Shown: piece by piece, positions 8,739 to 17,756 of the stretch
Numbering within the stretch: position 1 is the stretch's first letter
Layout: every line of letters starts with the position of its first letter
Source of the DNA: Phycisphaerae bacterium
Lineage (GTDB): Bacteria; Planctomycetota; Phycisphaerae; UBA1845; JAFGLZ01
Assembly: GCA_016927755.1 (NCBI GenBank)
Contig: JAFGLZ010000026.1
Coordinates: 62,001-126,000, forward strand
DNA length: 64,000 nt
Direction of reading: 5' to 3'
Notes under the pieces: model-generated
Seen by the model: the letters and a program-made list of their open reading frames with translations, nothing else
Databases searched by the model: none
Told to the model about the DNA's origin: nothing
Translations under genes and position numbers: made by a program

Positions 8739-10604
8739 TCATTCGGAGTACAATGAAGCAATGGTCTGGCTGTACGTCGAGTCGACGACGCGCCTCTTGA
8801 CCTTCAACGTGGGCGTCAGCTCGCCGGTCTCTTCCGAGAACTCGTGATCCATCACGGCGATCTTCTTGATCTGCTCGAATCGCGCGAAGCCCTTGTTGAC
8901 CTCCCACACGCGGTCCTCGATGAGGCGCACGATTTCCGGGTGGGCGGCGAGGTCGGCGTCCGAATCGAACTGGATGTCCCTCTCTCGGGCCCAACGGCGC
9001 AGCATCTGGAAATTGGGACAGACCAGGGCGCAGAGGTACTTACGTCCGTCGCCGATGACGACGACGCGCTCGATGTAGACGTCCGTGTTGAAGGCCGATT
9101 CGATCGCCTGGGGCGCGATGTTCTTGCCGCCCGACGTGATGATGAGTTCCTTCTTGCGGTCGAGGATTCGCAAGTAGCCATCGTCGTCGATGGCGCCGAT
9201 ATCGCCGGTGTGAAACCAGCCCTGGTCGTCGATGACCTCGGCCGTGGCCTCGGGGTTGCTGTGGTACCCCTTCATCACGTTATCTCCTCGGATAAGGATC
9301 TCGCCGTCCTCGGCGATTTTCTCCTCGACACCCAGAATCGGCGGCCCGACGGTTCCCAGCTTGTTTTTGCCGGGCAGATTGACGTTGGCGATGGGGCTGG
9401 TTTCTGTCAGGCCGTAGCCTTGATAGATGTCGATGCCGAGGCTCTGGAAGAAGCAGCAGAGCTCTCGGCTAGTGGGGGCGCCTCCGGCGTATGCGATCCT
9501 CACGCGGTCGAGACCGGCCTGCTTTCGGACCTTTGAGGTGATCCTCCGCATGAGCACGTACTTGAGTGCCAGCGCTGCGGGCACACGTTTGCCCTCGGTC
9601 TTCAGGTCGAACACCCGTTTGCCGACGTCCAGCGCGGCGTTGAAGATCGCTTGCACTCTGGGGGGCTTTTGCGAGACAACCTGTTGAACCTGGACGTAGA
9701 TCTTCTCGAAGAGCCGGGGCACGCTCATGAGCACGGTGGGCCGTATGGTCGTCAGCGCGTGTCGGATCTGCCGGGGCGCCATCCCCTCGGCGATGGCGAG
9801 TGTCGCTCGGGCCCCGATACTGCCGAACATGTCGGCCGTCAGGCCGAACGAATGGCTGAAGGGGAGATGATTCAGAAAGACGTCGTGGCGCGAGAAGCCG
9901 AAGTACTCGAGGGCGATGCGTTGGCTGAGGATGTTGGTGTTGGTCAAGACCACGCCCTTGGGGCGCCCCGTGGTCCCGGACGTGTAGACGATGACGGCGA
10001 CGTCATCGCCGACGATGTCGCGTGCCTCGCGGCAGACGTCGTCGGCATCCACCTTCCCCCGGGCCATCGCGATGAGGTCGTCGTAGGCGCCCACGCGCGG
10101 GTCGGTCCGGTCGGACATCGGGTCCATGACGAAGATCTTCCGCAAACCTTTGAGCTCGTCGAAGACGGGCAGGATCTTTCGGGCCTGGTCCATCGTATCG
10201 ACGACGAGGTATTTGGCGTCCGAGTCGCGGAGGATGAAGGCCGCTGCCTCCGTCGTGAGGGTGGGGTAGATGGGAACCGTGACGGCGTTCCTGGCCAGCA
10301 GGCTGATGGAGGTAGTCAGCCATCTCGGCCGGTTCCGGGACATGATGGCCACGCACTCCTGAGGCCTCAGGCCGATCATGCGCCAAGCCGTCGTCAGATG
10401 GAGGATCTCATCGGCCACTTCGCTGGTGAGGTGATTCTGCCACTGGCCGGTGTGTCGTCCGCCCCGGTACATGGACACCAGCCTGACGTCATCCCAACAC
10501 TCCTTGAAGCGGTTGAGGCCGACGGCCACGACGCTGGTTTCCTCGAGCGTGGGGTAGTCCAAGGATCCCGACCTCCTGGTTGGAGAGGCACCACAGTCGT
10601 GCAT
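8739..10604 (-). CDS. Long-chain acyl-CoA ligase (AMP-forming)
   Basis: A 621-residue adenylating enzyme activating fatty acids to acyl-CoA. The P-loop VIVYTSGTTGRPKGV, the A5 motif YQGYGLTETSP, the A7 motif WFHTGDIGAIDDDGYLRILDRKKE and the TSGGKNIAPQAIE hinge are all intact. The long form with LHLTTAWRMIGLRPQE near the start fits the FadD15/ACSL class. I start it at ATG 10604 (MHDCGASP); upstream in-frame codons would run through the operator and into the divergent regulator. It is transcribed away from the TetR gene across a shared promoter region and presumably feeds the beta-oxidation-type enzymes encoded on the other side. Confidence 0.88.
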   Translation of the reverse strand: MHDCGASPTRRSGSLDYPTLEETSVVAVGLNRFKECWDDVRLVSMYRGGRHTGQWQNHLTSEVADEILHLTTAWRMIGLRPQECVAIMSRNRPRWLTTSISLLARNAVTVPIYPTLTTEAAAFILRDSDAKYLVVDTMDQARKILPVFDELKGLRKIFVMDPMSDRTDPRVGAYDDLIAMARGKVDADDVCREARDIVGDDVAVIVYTSGTTGRPKGVVLTNTNILSQRIALEYFGFSRHDVFLNHLPFSHSFGLTADMFGSIGARATLAIAEGMAPRQIRHALTTIRPTVLMSVPRLFEKIYVQVQQVVSQKPPRVQAIFNAALDVGKRVFDLKTEGKRVPAALALKYVLMRRITSKVRKQAGLDRVRIAYAGGAPTSRELCCFFQSLGIDIYQGYGLTETSPIANVNLPGKNKLGTVGPPILGVEEKIAEDGEILIRGDNVMKGYHSNPEATAEVIDDQGWFHTGDIGAIDDDGYLRILDRKKELIITSGGKNIAPQAIESAFNTDVYIERVVVIGDGRKYLCALVCPNFQMLRRWARERDIQFDSDADLAAHPEIVRLIEDRVWEVNKGFARFEQIKKIAVMDHEFSEETGELTPTLKVKRRVVDSTYSQTIASLYSE

Positions 10605-10680
10605 AGGTCGCTTGACGGCGTGCCTACCATGCGGTAGGTTACAATCTACTTCTTGGTAGATCAAGTCAAGAGGATCGCCA
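10605..10680. promoter_or_regulatory. Divergent promoter region with two TetR-type operators
   Basis: Two 16-bp palindromes fill the gap: CCTACCATGCGGTAGG (10623-10638) and TCTACTTCTTGGTAGA (10645-10660), which share the half-site CTAC[C/T]/GGTAG and are 22 bp apart centre to centre, about two helical turns. A plausible minus-strand promoter, TTGATC with 17 nt to TAACCT, overlaps both. The natural reading is autoregulation and control of the ligase by the adjacent TetR protein, perhaps relieved by acyl-CoA. Confidence 0.65.
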
Positions 10681-11313
10681 GTGAACGAGGAGAGACAATC
10701 CGGCCCGGCGGACGTGAAGCGGCGCATCATCGAAGAGGCAACTCGATTATTCGGCACTCAGGGGTTCGACGGGACGTCGATCCAGGCGATCGCCGACGCG
10801 GTGGGCATCCGGAAGCCGTCGTTGCTCTACCATTTCGCGTCGAAGGAGGCGCTCCGCGAGGCCGCCGTCGAGTCGCTGTTGATTCACTGGAAGAACGAGT
10901 TGCCGGGGCTCCTGACGGCGCACATCAGCGGGTACGACCGTTTCTCGTCGTCGCTGACGGCGGCGGTGGAGTTCTTCCTGGAGGATACGAATCGCGCGCG
11001 CCTGACCGTTCGGGAGATGCTTGACCGTCCGGAGACGGCCCACGCGCGCATGAAGGAGCATTTGAGCCCGTGGACGACGCTCCTGACGGACTACATTCGG
11101 ATGGGGCAGGAGAGCGGCACCATCAAGGCGGACGTGGATCCAGCCTCCTACATCATCCAGGTCATGGTGATGGTGATCGGCACGGTGGCCATTGGTGACA
11201 TCGTTGCCGCGTTGGTCCTTCCCGGCGGGGGCGATTCGATGGAAGCGAAGGTTTCGGAGCTCGTTCGCATTTGCCGGGAATCGCTGTTTTCCTCGCCAAG
11301 GAAGCCGGCGTAA
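10681..11313 (+). CDS. TetR-family transcriptional regulator (fatty-acid type)
   Basis: A 210-residue regulator starting at GTG 10681 behind AGAGGATC. The N-terminal HTH spans about residues 15-60: RRIIEEATRLFGTQGFDGTS, then IADAVGIRKPSLLYHFASKEALREA, the textbook TetR recognition helix. The C-terminal ligand domain (about 65-200) is helical with a hydrophobic last helix. It stands between the acyl-CoA ligase and the acyl-CoA dehydrogenase genes and probably represses both through the palindromes upstream, as FadR-like TetR proteins do. It lies 17 nt upstream of the dehydrogenase gene, so it is likely the first gene of that operon. Confidence 0.88.
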   Translation: MNEERQSGPADVKRRIIEEATRLFGTQGFDGTSIQAIADAVGIRKPSLLYHFASKEALREAAVESLLIHWKNELPGLLTAHISGYDRFSSSLTAAVEFFLEDTNRARLTVREMLDRPETAHARMKEHLSPWTTLLTDYIRMGQESGTIKADVDPASYIIQVMVMVIGTVAIGDIVAALVLPGGGDSMEAKVSELVRICRESLFSSPRKPA

Positions 11314-11330
11314 GCATCCTAGGAATCGCC

Positions 11331-13250
11331 ATGGCCAACTACTACGACGACAACGAAGACCTCAGGTTCTACGTCGAGCGGTCCATCGACTGGGAGCGAC
11401 TCGTCGAGCTCACCGAGTACAAGTACAGGGCGGCCGACGGGTTCACGAACGCCTCGGAGGCTGTGGACTTCTACCGCAGCATTCTCGAGATGGTCGGAGA
11501 TTTCTCGGCCAACCAGATCGCCACCCTGGCCCAGGAGATCGATCGCCAGCATCCGCGTCTGGAGAACGGACGGGTCGAGTTCCCGCCCGTTCTGGAAGAC
11601 ATCTTCGAGCGGATCCGACAGCTCGAGCTGCACGGCATGTGTCTGCCGCGGGAACTGGGCGGCGTGAATTGTCCGTTCGTGGTGTTCATGCTCTCGATGG
11701 AGCTCCTGGCTCGCGCGGAGGTGTCGGTGGCCGCCCACGTGGGCTTCCACGGCGGGATGGCGCTCGTCATGCTGATCCTATCGATCCTGGAGGGTACGAC
11801 GGAGTTCGACACGGACAGCGCCCGTATCAAGAGCACCCGTTTCGGCGAGGCGATCGGCGAGATCATCTCGGGCAAGGCGTGGGGGAGCATGGACATCACG
11901 GAGCCTGGGGCGGGCAGTGACATGGCGGCCCTCCGCACGCGAGGGGAGCAGGACGCGGAGGGCAACTGGTACGTCACCGGGCAGAAGATCTTCATCACGT
12001 CGGGACACGCCAAGTACCACTTCGTGATCGCCCGCACCGAGAAGCCAGCGGGGGACGACGCGTTTGCCGGCCTGAAGGGTCTTTCGTTGTTCCTCGTTCC
12101 GACACGGACGGGCGACGGGCGGGGCGAACGGGTGCCGCAGGTGCGGTTCGACGCCTTGGAGGAGAAGCTCGGCCATCACGGTTCAGCCACGGTCGCGGCC
12201 AGCTTCGACCGGGCGCCGGCGCATTTGATCGGCAGGCGCGGCGACGGGTTCAAGCTGATGCTCTTGCTGATGAACAGCGCGCGCGTGGGCGTTGGGTTCG
12301 AGTCCCTGGGCATCTGCGAGGCGGCGTGGCGGATGGCGAAGGCCTATGCCGCCGAGCGCGGCAGCATGGGCAAGACCATCGATCGCCACGAGATGATCGC
12401 GGACTACCTGGACGAGATGCGAACCGACATCCAGGGGATTCGCGCGGTTTGCGTGGACAGTGCCTGCCATGAAGAGACCGCTCACAAGCTGGACATTCTG
12501 CTGAATCTCATTCCGCCCGAGACCGAGGCGGAGCGCAGGGGCTCCCAGGCCGAGATCGAGCGTCACAGACGTGCCTCGCGGCGTCTGACCCCGTTGGTCA
12601 AGTATCTTGCCGCCGAGAAGGCCGTCGAGATGTCCCGCCGGTGCGTCCAGATTCACGGCGGGTACGGCTACAGCATCGAATACGGGGCCGAGAAGCTGCT
12701 CCGCGACGCGATGGTCTTGCCCATCTACGAGGGCACCAGTCAGATCCAGGCGTTGATGGCGATGAAGGACAACCTGACGGGGATCCTCAAGCGGCCGGGC
12801 GCGTTTCTGCGGGCCGCTGCCGGCGCGAACGTCCGTCGCTGGTTTGGCAACTCGCGGAGGCATCGCCGTGTGGCCGGACTGCAAACGAAGGTGAACGCGA
12901 CGCTCCGCTTCCTGCTGACCCGGCTGGCGATCAAGAAGCTGTCGGAGACCCGGACGTTTTCGATCAGGCGATGGATGCGGCTCTCTGGGCAGTGGGACCC
13001 GAAGAAGGATTTCGCCTTGGCGCTCCTGCATGCGGAGCGTCTGACGCGGATGCTGGCTGACGTGGCGGTCTGCGAGACGCTGCTGGCTCAGGCCGAGCGC
13101 TTTCCCGAACGGGGCGAAGTCCTCGACCGATATCTGGAGCGGGCCGAGCCTCGCTGTCGGTTCCTCCGGAGCGAGATCACCGGCACGGGCAAGCGTCTTC
13201 TCGACTTGCTGGCGACGGCGGAGTCGGACGAGCAGAGCACTTCGCGGTAG
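11331..13250 (+). CDS. Acyl-CoA dehydrogenase, large FadE5-like form
   Basis: A 639-residue flavoprotein. It has an N-terminal extension (about 1-75), then the ACAD helical, beta-barrel and C-terminal helical domains, and about 130 extra residues at the end. Motifs seen are the FAD/substrate strand GSMDITEPGAGSDMAALRT, KIFITSGHAKYH, the substrate loop LLLMNSARVGVGFE, and QIHGGYGYSIEYGAEKLLRDA with YEGTSQIQ carrying the catalytic Glu. The extended length resembles FadE5 of mycobacteria rather than the 380-residue short-chain enzymes. ATG 11331 has AGGAAT upstream. It catalyses the first, FAD-dependent step of acyl-CoA beta-oxidation. Confidence 0.88.
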   Translation: MANYYDDNEDLRFYVERSIDWERLVELTEYKYRAADGFTNASEAVDFYRSILEMVGDFSANQIATLAQEIDRQHPRLENGRVEFPPVLEDIFERIRQLELHGMCLPRELGGVNCPFVVFMLSMELLARAEVSVAAHVGFHGGMALVMLILSILEGTTEFDTDSARIKSTRFGEAIGEIISGKAWGSMDITEPGAGSDMAALRTRGEQDAEGNWYVTGQKIFITSGHAKYHFVIARTEKPAGDDAFAGLKGLSLFLVPTRTGDGRGERVPQVRFDALEEKLGHHGSATVAASFDRAPAHLIGRRGDGFKLMLLLMNSARVGVGFESLGICEAAWRMAKAYAAERGSMGKTIDRHEMIADYLDEMRTDIQGIRAVCVDSACHEETAHKLDILLNLIPPETEAERRGSQAEIERHRRASRRLTPLVKYLAAEKAVEMSRRCVQIHGGYGYSIEYGAEKLLRDAMVLPIYEGTSQIQALMAMKDNLTGILKRPGAFLRAAAGANVRRWFGNSRRHRRVAGLQTKVNATLRFLLTRLAIKKLSETRTFSIRRWMRLSGQWDPKKDFALALLHAERLTRMLADVAVCETLLAQAERFPERGEVLDRYLERAEPRCRFLRSEITGTGKRLLDLLATAESDEQSTSR

Positions 13251-13257
13251 GAACCAC

Positions 13258-14181
13258 GTGGAGACGACGACCATGGGTGTGCCACTCCGACACGTGCTGC
13301 GTCAGGGGGCAATGATCGCCACCGTGATGAAGACGGGCGCGGGGTCGTTGGGCCGGCGGTTCCGGAAGGCCAGGCCCGAGCCGGTCGAGTGTCCCGGTCC
13401 GGCGATCACGGCCACGCTGCCTCCTCGTCATCGTCGCCTTGTTCGGGACTACATCGCGCACGTGGGGGGCGACCCCGCGTGGTACGGCGATTCGTTGCCG
13501 CCGCATATGTTCTGCCAGTGGGGGTTACCCTTGCTCGCGCGGGCGCTGAAGGGCGTGCCGTACGACATGAGCAAGGTTCTCAACGCCGGATGCCGACTGG
13601 AGGTCCGGCGGCCCCTTCCGAGCGGCGAGCCGCTGCAACTCGAAGCACGCCTGGAGAACGTCGACGACAACGGACGGCGCGCCATCATCGAGCAGCGTCT
13701 CGTGACGGGTACCGCTTCGGCGCCGGACGCGCTGATCTGCCACGTCAACGCCCTCGTGCGGTTGAGGCGTTCGGACGACGGGACGAAGAAGCCCAAACCG
13801 GCGGTACCCGATGACGCGCGCGAGGTCGAGCGGTGGCTTCTGCCGAAGCGCAGCGGGCTGCGCTTCGCGATGCTCACGGGGGACTTCAACCCTATCCACT
13901 GGATCGGCTGGTACGCTCGCATGGCGGGCTTCAAGGGCCCGATTCCGCACGGCTTCTCGACGTTGGCGCGTGTTGTGGAGACGCTGAACCGCGAGCTGTG
14001 GGCAGGCCGGCCTGATCGGCTGGCTACCATCGAGGCACGCTTCGTCCAGGCGATCGTCCTTCCCGCGGAGGTCGGCGTGTACCTGCACGGTTCGGAAGAT
14101 CTGTTCGTGGGTAATGCGCCGGGGTCGAGGGCCTATCTGGTCGGGCGATACACGCAGCGGGAGGAAGACGCCCATGGGTGA
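13258..14181 (+). CDS. MaoC-like enoyl-CoA hydratase/dehydratase (HtdX-like)
   Basis: A 307-residue double-hotdog protein. The second hotdog carries the hydratase motif DFNPIHWIGWYARMAGFKGP then PHGF, with the Asp and His of the R-hydratase site; the first (about 75-170) is degenerate, as in two-domain members such as HtdX. The start is uncertain: GTG 13258 or ATG 13273 five codons later. The end overlaps the reductase start by 8 nt. It would hydrate the enoyl-CoA made by the dehydrogenase, or dehydrate hydroxyacyl-CoA in the reverse direction. Confidence 0.8.
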   Translation: METTTMGVPLRHVLRQGAMIATVMKTGAGSLGRRFRKARPEPVECPGPAITATLPPRHRRLVRDYIAHVGGDPAWYGDSLPPHMFCQWGLPLLARALKGVPYDMSKVLNAGCRLEVRRPLPSGEPLQLEARLENVDDNGRRAIIEQRLVTGTASAPDALICHVNALVRLRRSDDGTKKPKPAVPDDAREVERWLLPKRSGLRFAMLTGDFNPIHWIGWYARMAGFKGPIPHGFSTLARVVETLNRELWAGRPDRLATIEARFVQAIVLPAEVGVYLHGSEDLFVGNAPGSRAYLVGRYTQREEDAHG

Positions 14182-15607
14182 TCTGTTCGTCAAGCTTGGT
14201 CGGAGCAGGACCGCTCGTCGTGTGATCCGGGCGCTTCGTCTGCCGCTACCGCTGCCTCAGGAACTCCGCCGGGCCCGGGGCTCGTGGCAAGAACGTCCAT
14301 TGGACGATCTGCCCGTGATCGTCGGCCATGCTTCCGGTGGTGAGCTGGTCTCCGCGTTGGCCGGGGTGCTTCCCGCCGCCGGAGCGGTGACGTGGGTGGT
14401 CGGGAGCCGCGATCAGTTCGAGGTCTATCGAGAGCGTGGGGAAGCATGCGGGCGCGCCGCGGCGTGGCTCTCTGATCGCGAGCCGCCCGAGGACTTGCGT
14501 CCTGGGTGCCTGGTGTTCGACGCGACCGGGCTGGAGAGGCCTGAAGACCTTCGGGCGGTGTACGATTTTCTTCATCCGTGGATCCGGCCTCTGCGTCCGT
14601 GCGGCCGGGTCGTTGTCGTCTCACGACCGTCGGACCAGACATCGACGCCCGCGGCAGCAGCGGCGGCGCGGGCCTTGGACGGCATGGTCCGCAGTATCGG
14701 GCGCGAGATCGGCCGGAAGGGCGCGACCGCGCAGACGGTGTATGTCGACGGCGGCGCCGAGGACCGGCTCGAAGCTGTTCTGCGTTTCCTGATGTCCGCG
14801 CACTCGGCGTACGTCTCCGGGCAGGCGCTGCGCATCTCGTCGCGGGCCAGCGGCGAGGCGATCGGTCTGCGTCCTGGTTCGCTCGAGGGGAAGGTCGCCC
14901 TGGTGACGGGGGCGGGCCGGGGCATCGGGGCGGCGACCGCGCGTGCTCTGGCGCGGGAGGGCGCTCACGTCCTCGGCGTGGATCGTCCGGCTGAAGCGGA
15001 GTCCCTCGAGAAGCTGGTCGGCGAGATTGGCGGGACGTCGCTGCCGAGCGACATCACGGATCCGGACGCGCCGGACACGATCGCGGAGTTCGTCAAAGAG
15101 CGATTTGCCGGGCTGGACGTGGTCGTCCACAACGCCGGCATCACGCGCGACAAGACGCTGGCCAACATGGACGCTCATCGCTGGGAGCAGGTGCTCGGGG
15201 TGAACCTCGTGGCGGTCATCGCGCTGACGGACGCCCTCGATCCGCTGCTCCGCCGCGACGGTCGCATCGTGTGCCTGTCGTCGGTGTCGGGCATCGCGGG
15301 GAACGTGGGTCAAACGAACTACTCCGCGTCGAAGGCGGGCCTGATCGGTTACGTCCAGGCCTTAGCGCCGATGCTGGCAGAGAGGGGGATTACGGCCAAC
15401 GCCGTCGCGCCCGGTTTCATCGAGACGGCGATGACGGCGGCCATTCCGCTGATGACGCGGCAGGTCGCGCGTCGTCTGTGTAACCTGTCGCAGGGCGGGC
15501 TGCCGGAAGACGTGGCCGAGGCCGTCGCGTTTCTGTCCAGCCCGGGCGCGGTGGGGCTGACCGGTCAAGTCCTTCGCGTTTGCGGGGGCAGCTTCGTCGG
15601 AGCGTGA
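14174..15607 (+). CDS. High-molecular-weight 3-oxoacyl reductase (FabG4-type SDR)
   Basis: A 477-residue short-chain dehydrogenase with an extra N-terminal region (about 1-230) that resembles a degenerate Rossmann fold, as in mycobacterial FabG4 and unlike 245-residue FabG. The C-terminal SDR is intact: TGAGRGIGAAT cofactor loop, HNAGITRD, catalytic SSVSGIAGNVGQTNYSASKAG with Ser, Tyr and Lys, and PGFIETAM. ATG 14174 overlaps the MaoC gene. It interconverts 3-oxoacyl-CoA/ACP and 3-hydroxyacyl-CoA/ACP. Confidence 0.88.
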   Translation: MGDLFVKLGRSRTARRVIRALRLPLPLPQELRRARGSWQERPLDDLPVIVGHASGGELVSALAGVLPAAGAVTWVVGSRDQFEVYRERGEACGRAAAWLSDREPPEDLRPGCLVFDATGLERPEDLRAVYDFLHPWIRPLRPCGRVVVVSRPSDQTSTPAAAAAARALDGMVRSIGREIGRKGATAQTVYVDGGAEDRLEAVLRFLMSAHSAYVSGQALRISSRASGEAIGLRPGSLEGKVALVTGAGRGIGAATARALAREGAHVLGVDRPAEAESLEKLVGEIGGTSLPSDITDPDAPDTIAEFVKERFAGLDVVVHNAGITRDKTLANMDAHRWEQVLGVNLVAVIALTDALDPLLRRDGRIVCLSSVSGIAGNVGQTNYSASKAGLIGYVQALAPMLAERGITANAVAPGFIETAMTAAIPLMTRQVARRLCNLSQGGLPEDVAEAVAFLSSPGAVGLTGQVLRVCGGSFVGA

Positions 15608-15633
15608 TCCGCCGAGTCAGGAGACCCAAGCCG

Positions 15634-16944
15634 ATGCCGGTATCATTCGATCAACCCACGCGGAACCGAGCCGTTCTTGTCGATGGTGTACGCACGCCGT
15701 TCGTCCGCGCGTTCGGCGTCTTCACGCGTCTCGACACGATCGACCTGGGCGTGGCGGCGGTCCGAGCCTTGCTCGAGCGAACGGGCATCCCAGGGGATGA
15801 GGTGGACGGCGTCATTTGGGGCGGCGTCATTTTGCCGAGCGCGTCGGTCAACATCGGGCGGGAGATCGTGCTGGACGTGGGGCTGCCAACGAGCGTGGAG
15901 GCCACGACGGTGAGCCGCGCCTGCACGTCGGGTCTGGTGGCCATTACGCAGGCGGTGGCGGCCGTCGAGCGGGGGGAGGCCGACGTCGTGATCGCCGGTG
16001 GGAGCGACTCGACGAGCAACGCGGAGGTCAAGTTCCCGCAGAGCTTCGTGCATAAGACCGCACCGGTGCTGATGAGCTCGAAGTCGACGGTGCTCGACTA
16101 CTTTCGATTGCTGGGGCGATTGAGCATCCGGCGGGACCTCATCCCGCAGCGGCCCAGCATTCGCGAGCGGACGACGGGCGAGCTGATGGGCGAGTCGGCC
16201 GAGCGGATGGCCGCCGACAACGAGATCTCGCGTGAAGCGCAGGACGCGTTCGCCGCGCAGTCGCATGGGCGGGCGGCGCGGGCCATCGCAAGCGGGCGTT
16301 TCGCCGACGAGGTCATCTCGGTGGACACGCCCGACGGGACGACGGTGAAGGCCGACGACATCGTCCGCCCGGACACGAGCATCGAGAAGCTCGCGAAGCT
16401 TCGGCCCGCCTTCGCGAAGGACGGGACGCTGACGGCCGGCAACTCGAGCGCGCTGACGGACGGTGCGGCCGCGGTGCTGATCATGAGCGAGCAGAAGGCC
16501 CGGTCGCTGGGGCTTTCGCCGCGCGTCGCATTCCGGAGCTGGTCGTACGACGCGGTGGACCCGGCGGACCAACTGCTGATCGGGCCGGCCCTGTCGGTGC
16601 CGAGGGCGCTTAAGCGCGCGGGGATGTCGCTCGGCGACGTGGATCTTGTGGACATCCACGAGGCGTTCGCGGCGCAGGTGCTCAGCGTCCTGAAGGCGAT
16701 GGGGAGCGCGGGATTCGCCCGGGAGCGACTGGGTCTCGAGGAGGCCGTCGGGGTGCTGCGGGCGGAGGACATCAACGTCCACGGAGGTTCGATCGCCTTG
16801 GGCCACCCGTTCGCCGCGACGGGCGCGCGGATGGTGATCACCGTGGCGAACGAGTTGAGGGCCGGGAACAAGGCCACCGCGATTCTGGGGATTTGCGCGG
16901 CCGGGGGTCAATCGGGCGCGGTGGTCCTTGAAGCGGCGTCGTAG
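15634..16944 (+). CDS. Thiolase (acetyl-CoA acyltransferase, FadA2/FadI-like)
   Basis: A 436-residue thiolase. The acylated Cys is in SRACTSGLVAIT, the oxyanion Asn/His element is VDIHEAFAAQ, GGSIALGHPFAATGAR supplies the second His, and the C-terminal catalytic Cys is in GICAAGGQSGAVV. ATG 15634 lies 11 nt after CAGGAG. It is the last gene of the unit and closes the cycle by cleaving 3-oxoacyl-CoA with CoA. Dehydrogenase, MaoC, FabG4 and thiolase together give all four steps of a beta-oxidation round. Confidence 0.9.
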   Translation: MPVSFDQPTRNRAVLVDGVRTPFVRAFGVFTRLDTIDLGVAAVRALLERTGIPGDEVDGVIWGGVILPSASVNIGREIVLDVGLPTSVEATTVSRACTSGLVAITQAVAAVERGEADVVIAGGSDSTSNAEVKFPQSFVHKTAPVLMSSKSTVLDYFRLLGRLSIRRDLIPQRPSIRERTTGELMGESAERMAADNEISREAQDAFAAQSHGRAARAIASGRFADEVISVDTPDGTTVKADDIVRPDTSIEKLAKLRPAFAKDGTLTAGNSSALTDGAAAVLIMSEQKARSLGLSPRVAFRSWSYDAVDPADQLLIGPALSVPRALKRAGMSLGDVDLVDIHEAFAAQVLSVLKAMGSAGFARERLGLEEAVGVLRAEDINVHGGSIALGHPFAATGARMVITVANELRAGNKATAILGICAAGGQSGAVVLEAAS

Positions 16945-16973
16945 GTTGTCCGCAGCGGTGGTTGGGCCGACGT

Positions 16974-17050
16974 GGGACTTCAGACCTCAGACCTCAGACC
17001 TCAGACTTCAGACCTCAGGCTTCAGACTTCAGACCTCAGGCTTCAGGCTT
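16974..17050. repeat. Heptanucleotide tandem repeat (CAGACCT type)
   Basis: Ten uninterrupted 7-nt units run from 16981 to 17050, with variants CAGACCT, CAGACTT and CAGGCTT, preceded by a degenerate unit GGGACTT at 16974. It begins 30 nt after the thiolase stop. The unit is not a codon multiple, so it is not coding. A 16-nt near-palindrome, GTTAGTGACCACTAAC (17083-17098), follows before the next gene's 3' end. Confidence 0.85.
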
Positions 17051-17133
17051 TAGGGGCGCACCGGTTGCGTGGTGGTCGTGTTGTTAGTGACCACTAACGT
17101 CTGTTTGGGGATGGCGCGAGGGCGCGAGGCGTC

Positions 17134-17706
17134 TTAGGGGGCGTCTTGGACGCGGGTCGCGGGGGGTTTGGCGCGCTCGGGGTCGTGCCGGGCGGTGGAT
17201 TTGGGCTTGTTGGGGGCGGGTTGGTCGGGGGGAATGTCGCGAAATGCGCGCATTTCCCGCACGATTCGCGGTGCGATGCCGAATGTGCGGCGGGATTGGT
17301 TGAGATCGGTGACGAGGGCCACTCGATCGATGTAGCGGCCTTCGAGCAGGCTGGGGATGTCGTGCTCGAATTGGGGGCGCTTGCCGGTGAGGAGTCCGAG
17401 ACCCTTGAGGAGGGCGAGGGCGGCAGAGGCCTTTCCGGCGTCGAGGGCGGTTTCGAGGGCGGCGATGGCCTTGTGGGCGAGGCGGCGGAGCTGGTTGTCG
17501 ATGGTGCGGACGAACTCGTTTCGGCGCCGGGCGTACTCGGCCTGGAAGTCGAAGTCGAGGACGAACCATCGGCGAATGGTGCTACGGTCGACGCCGACCT
17601 CGGCGGCGGTTTCGGTGATGGTCTTGCCGAGGAGGAGGGAGTCGAGCGCTCGCCACTGCTTGATTGAGAGCTTGTCGGCGCCTGGTGTGGGATCGTTCGG
17701 GTTCAT
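17134..17706 (-). CDS. Helix-turn-helix protein (transposase or terminase small-subunit-like)
   Basis: A 190-residue protein starting at ATG 17706 with GAAAGGAA upstream. The N-terminus is a resolvase/transposase-type HTH (about 13-48): LSIKQWRALDSLLLGKTITE then AAEVGVDRSTIRRWF. A helical middle (about 60-110, rich in A/L/R) and a basic, proline-rich tail (160-190) follow. The HTH plus helix plan resembles phBC6A51-type and phage terminase small-subunit proteins; no catalytic domain is present. It stands alone between two tracts of 7-nt repeats. Its function is unknown; DNA binding is likely. Confidence 0.65.
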   Translation of the reverse strand: MNPNDPTPGADKLSIKQWRALDSLLLGKTITETAAEVGVDRSTIRRWFVLDFDFQAEYARRRNEFVRTIDNQLRRLAHKAIAALETALDAGKASAALALLKGLGLLTGKRPQFEHDIPSLLEGRYIDRVALVTDLNQSRRTFGIAPRIVREMRAFRDIPPDQPAPNKPKSTARHDPERAKPPATRVQDAP

Positions 17707-17721
17707 GGTGGGTTCCTTTCA

Positions 17722-17756
17722 TTAGGGTCTAGGGGTTAGGGCTTAGGGCCTGGGGG
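17722..17756. repeat. Heptanucleotide tandem repeat (TTAGGGC type)
   Basis: Five 7-nt units TTAGGGT, CTAGGGG, TTAGGGC, TTAGGGC, CTGGGGG lie 16 nt upstream of the helix-turn-helix start codon. The first two units recur as one block at 17972-17985. The unit differs from the CAGACCT tract on the other side of the gene but has the same 7-nt period. Confidence 0.75.

Noticed and set aside
10612..10645. Plus-strand promoter TTGACG...TACAAT for the TetR gene
   Set aside because: The hexamers are 22 nt apart, too far for a standard sigma-70 promoter; a closer -10 (TAGGTT) is weak, so I did not call it.
16974..17050. CRISPR array or telomere for the heptad tracts
   Set aside because: The units are 7 nt with no spacers and total only 77 nt, and the TTAGGG likeness on the other side is degenerate and internal to the chromosome.
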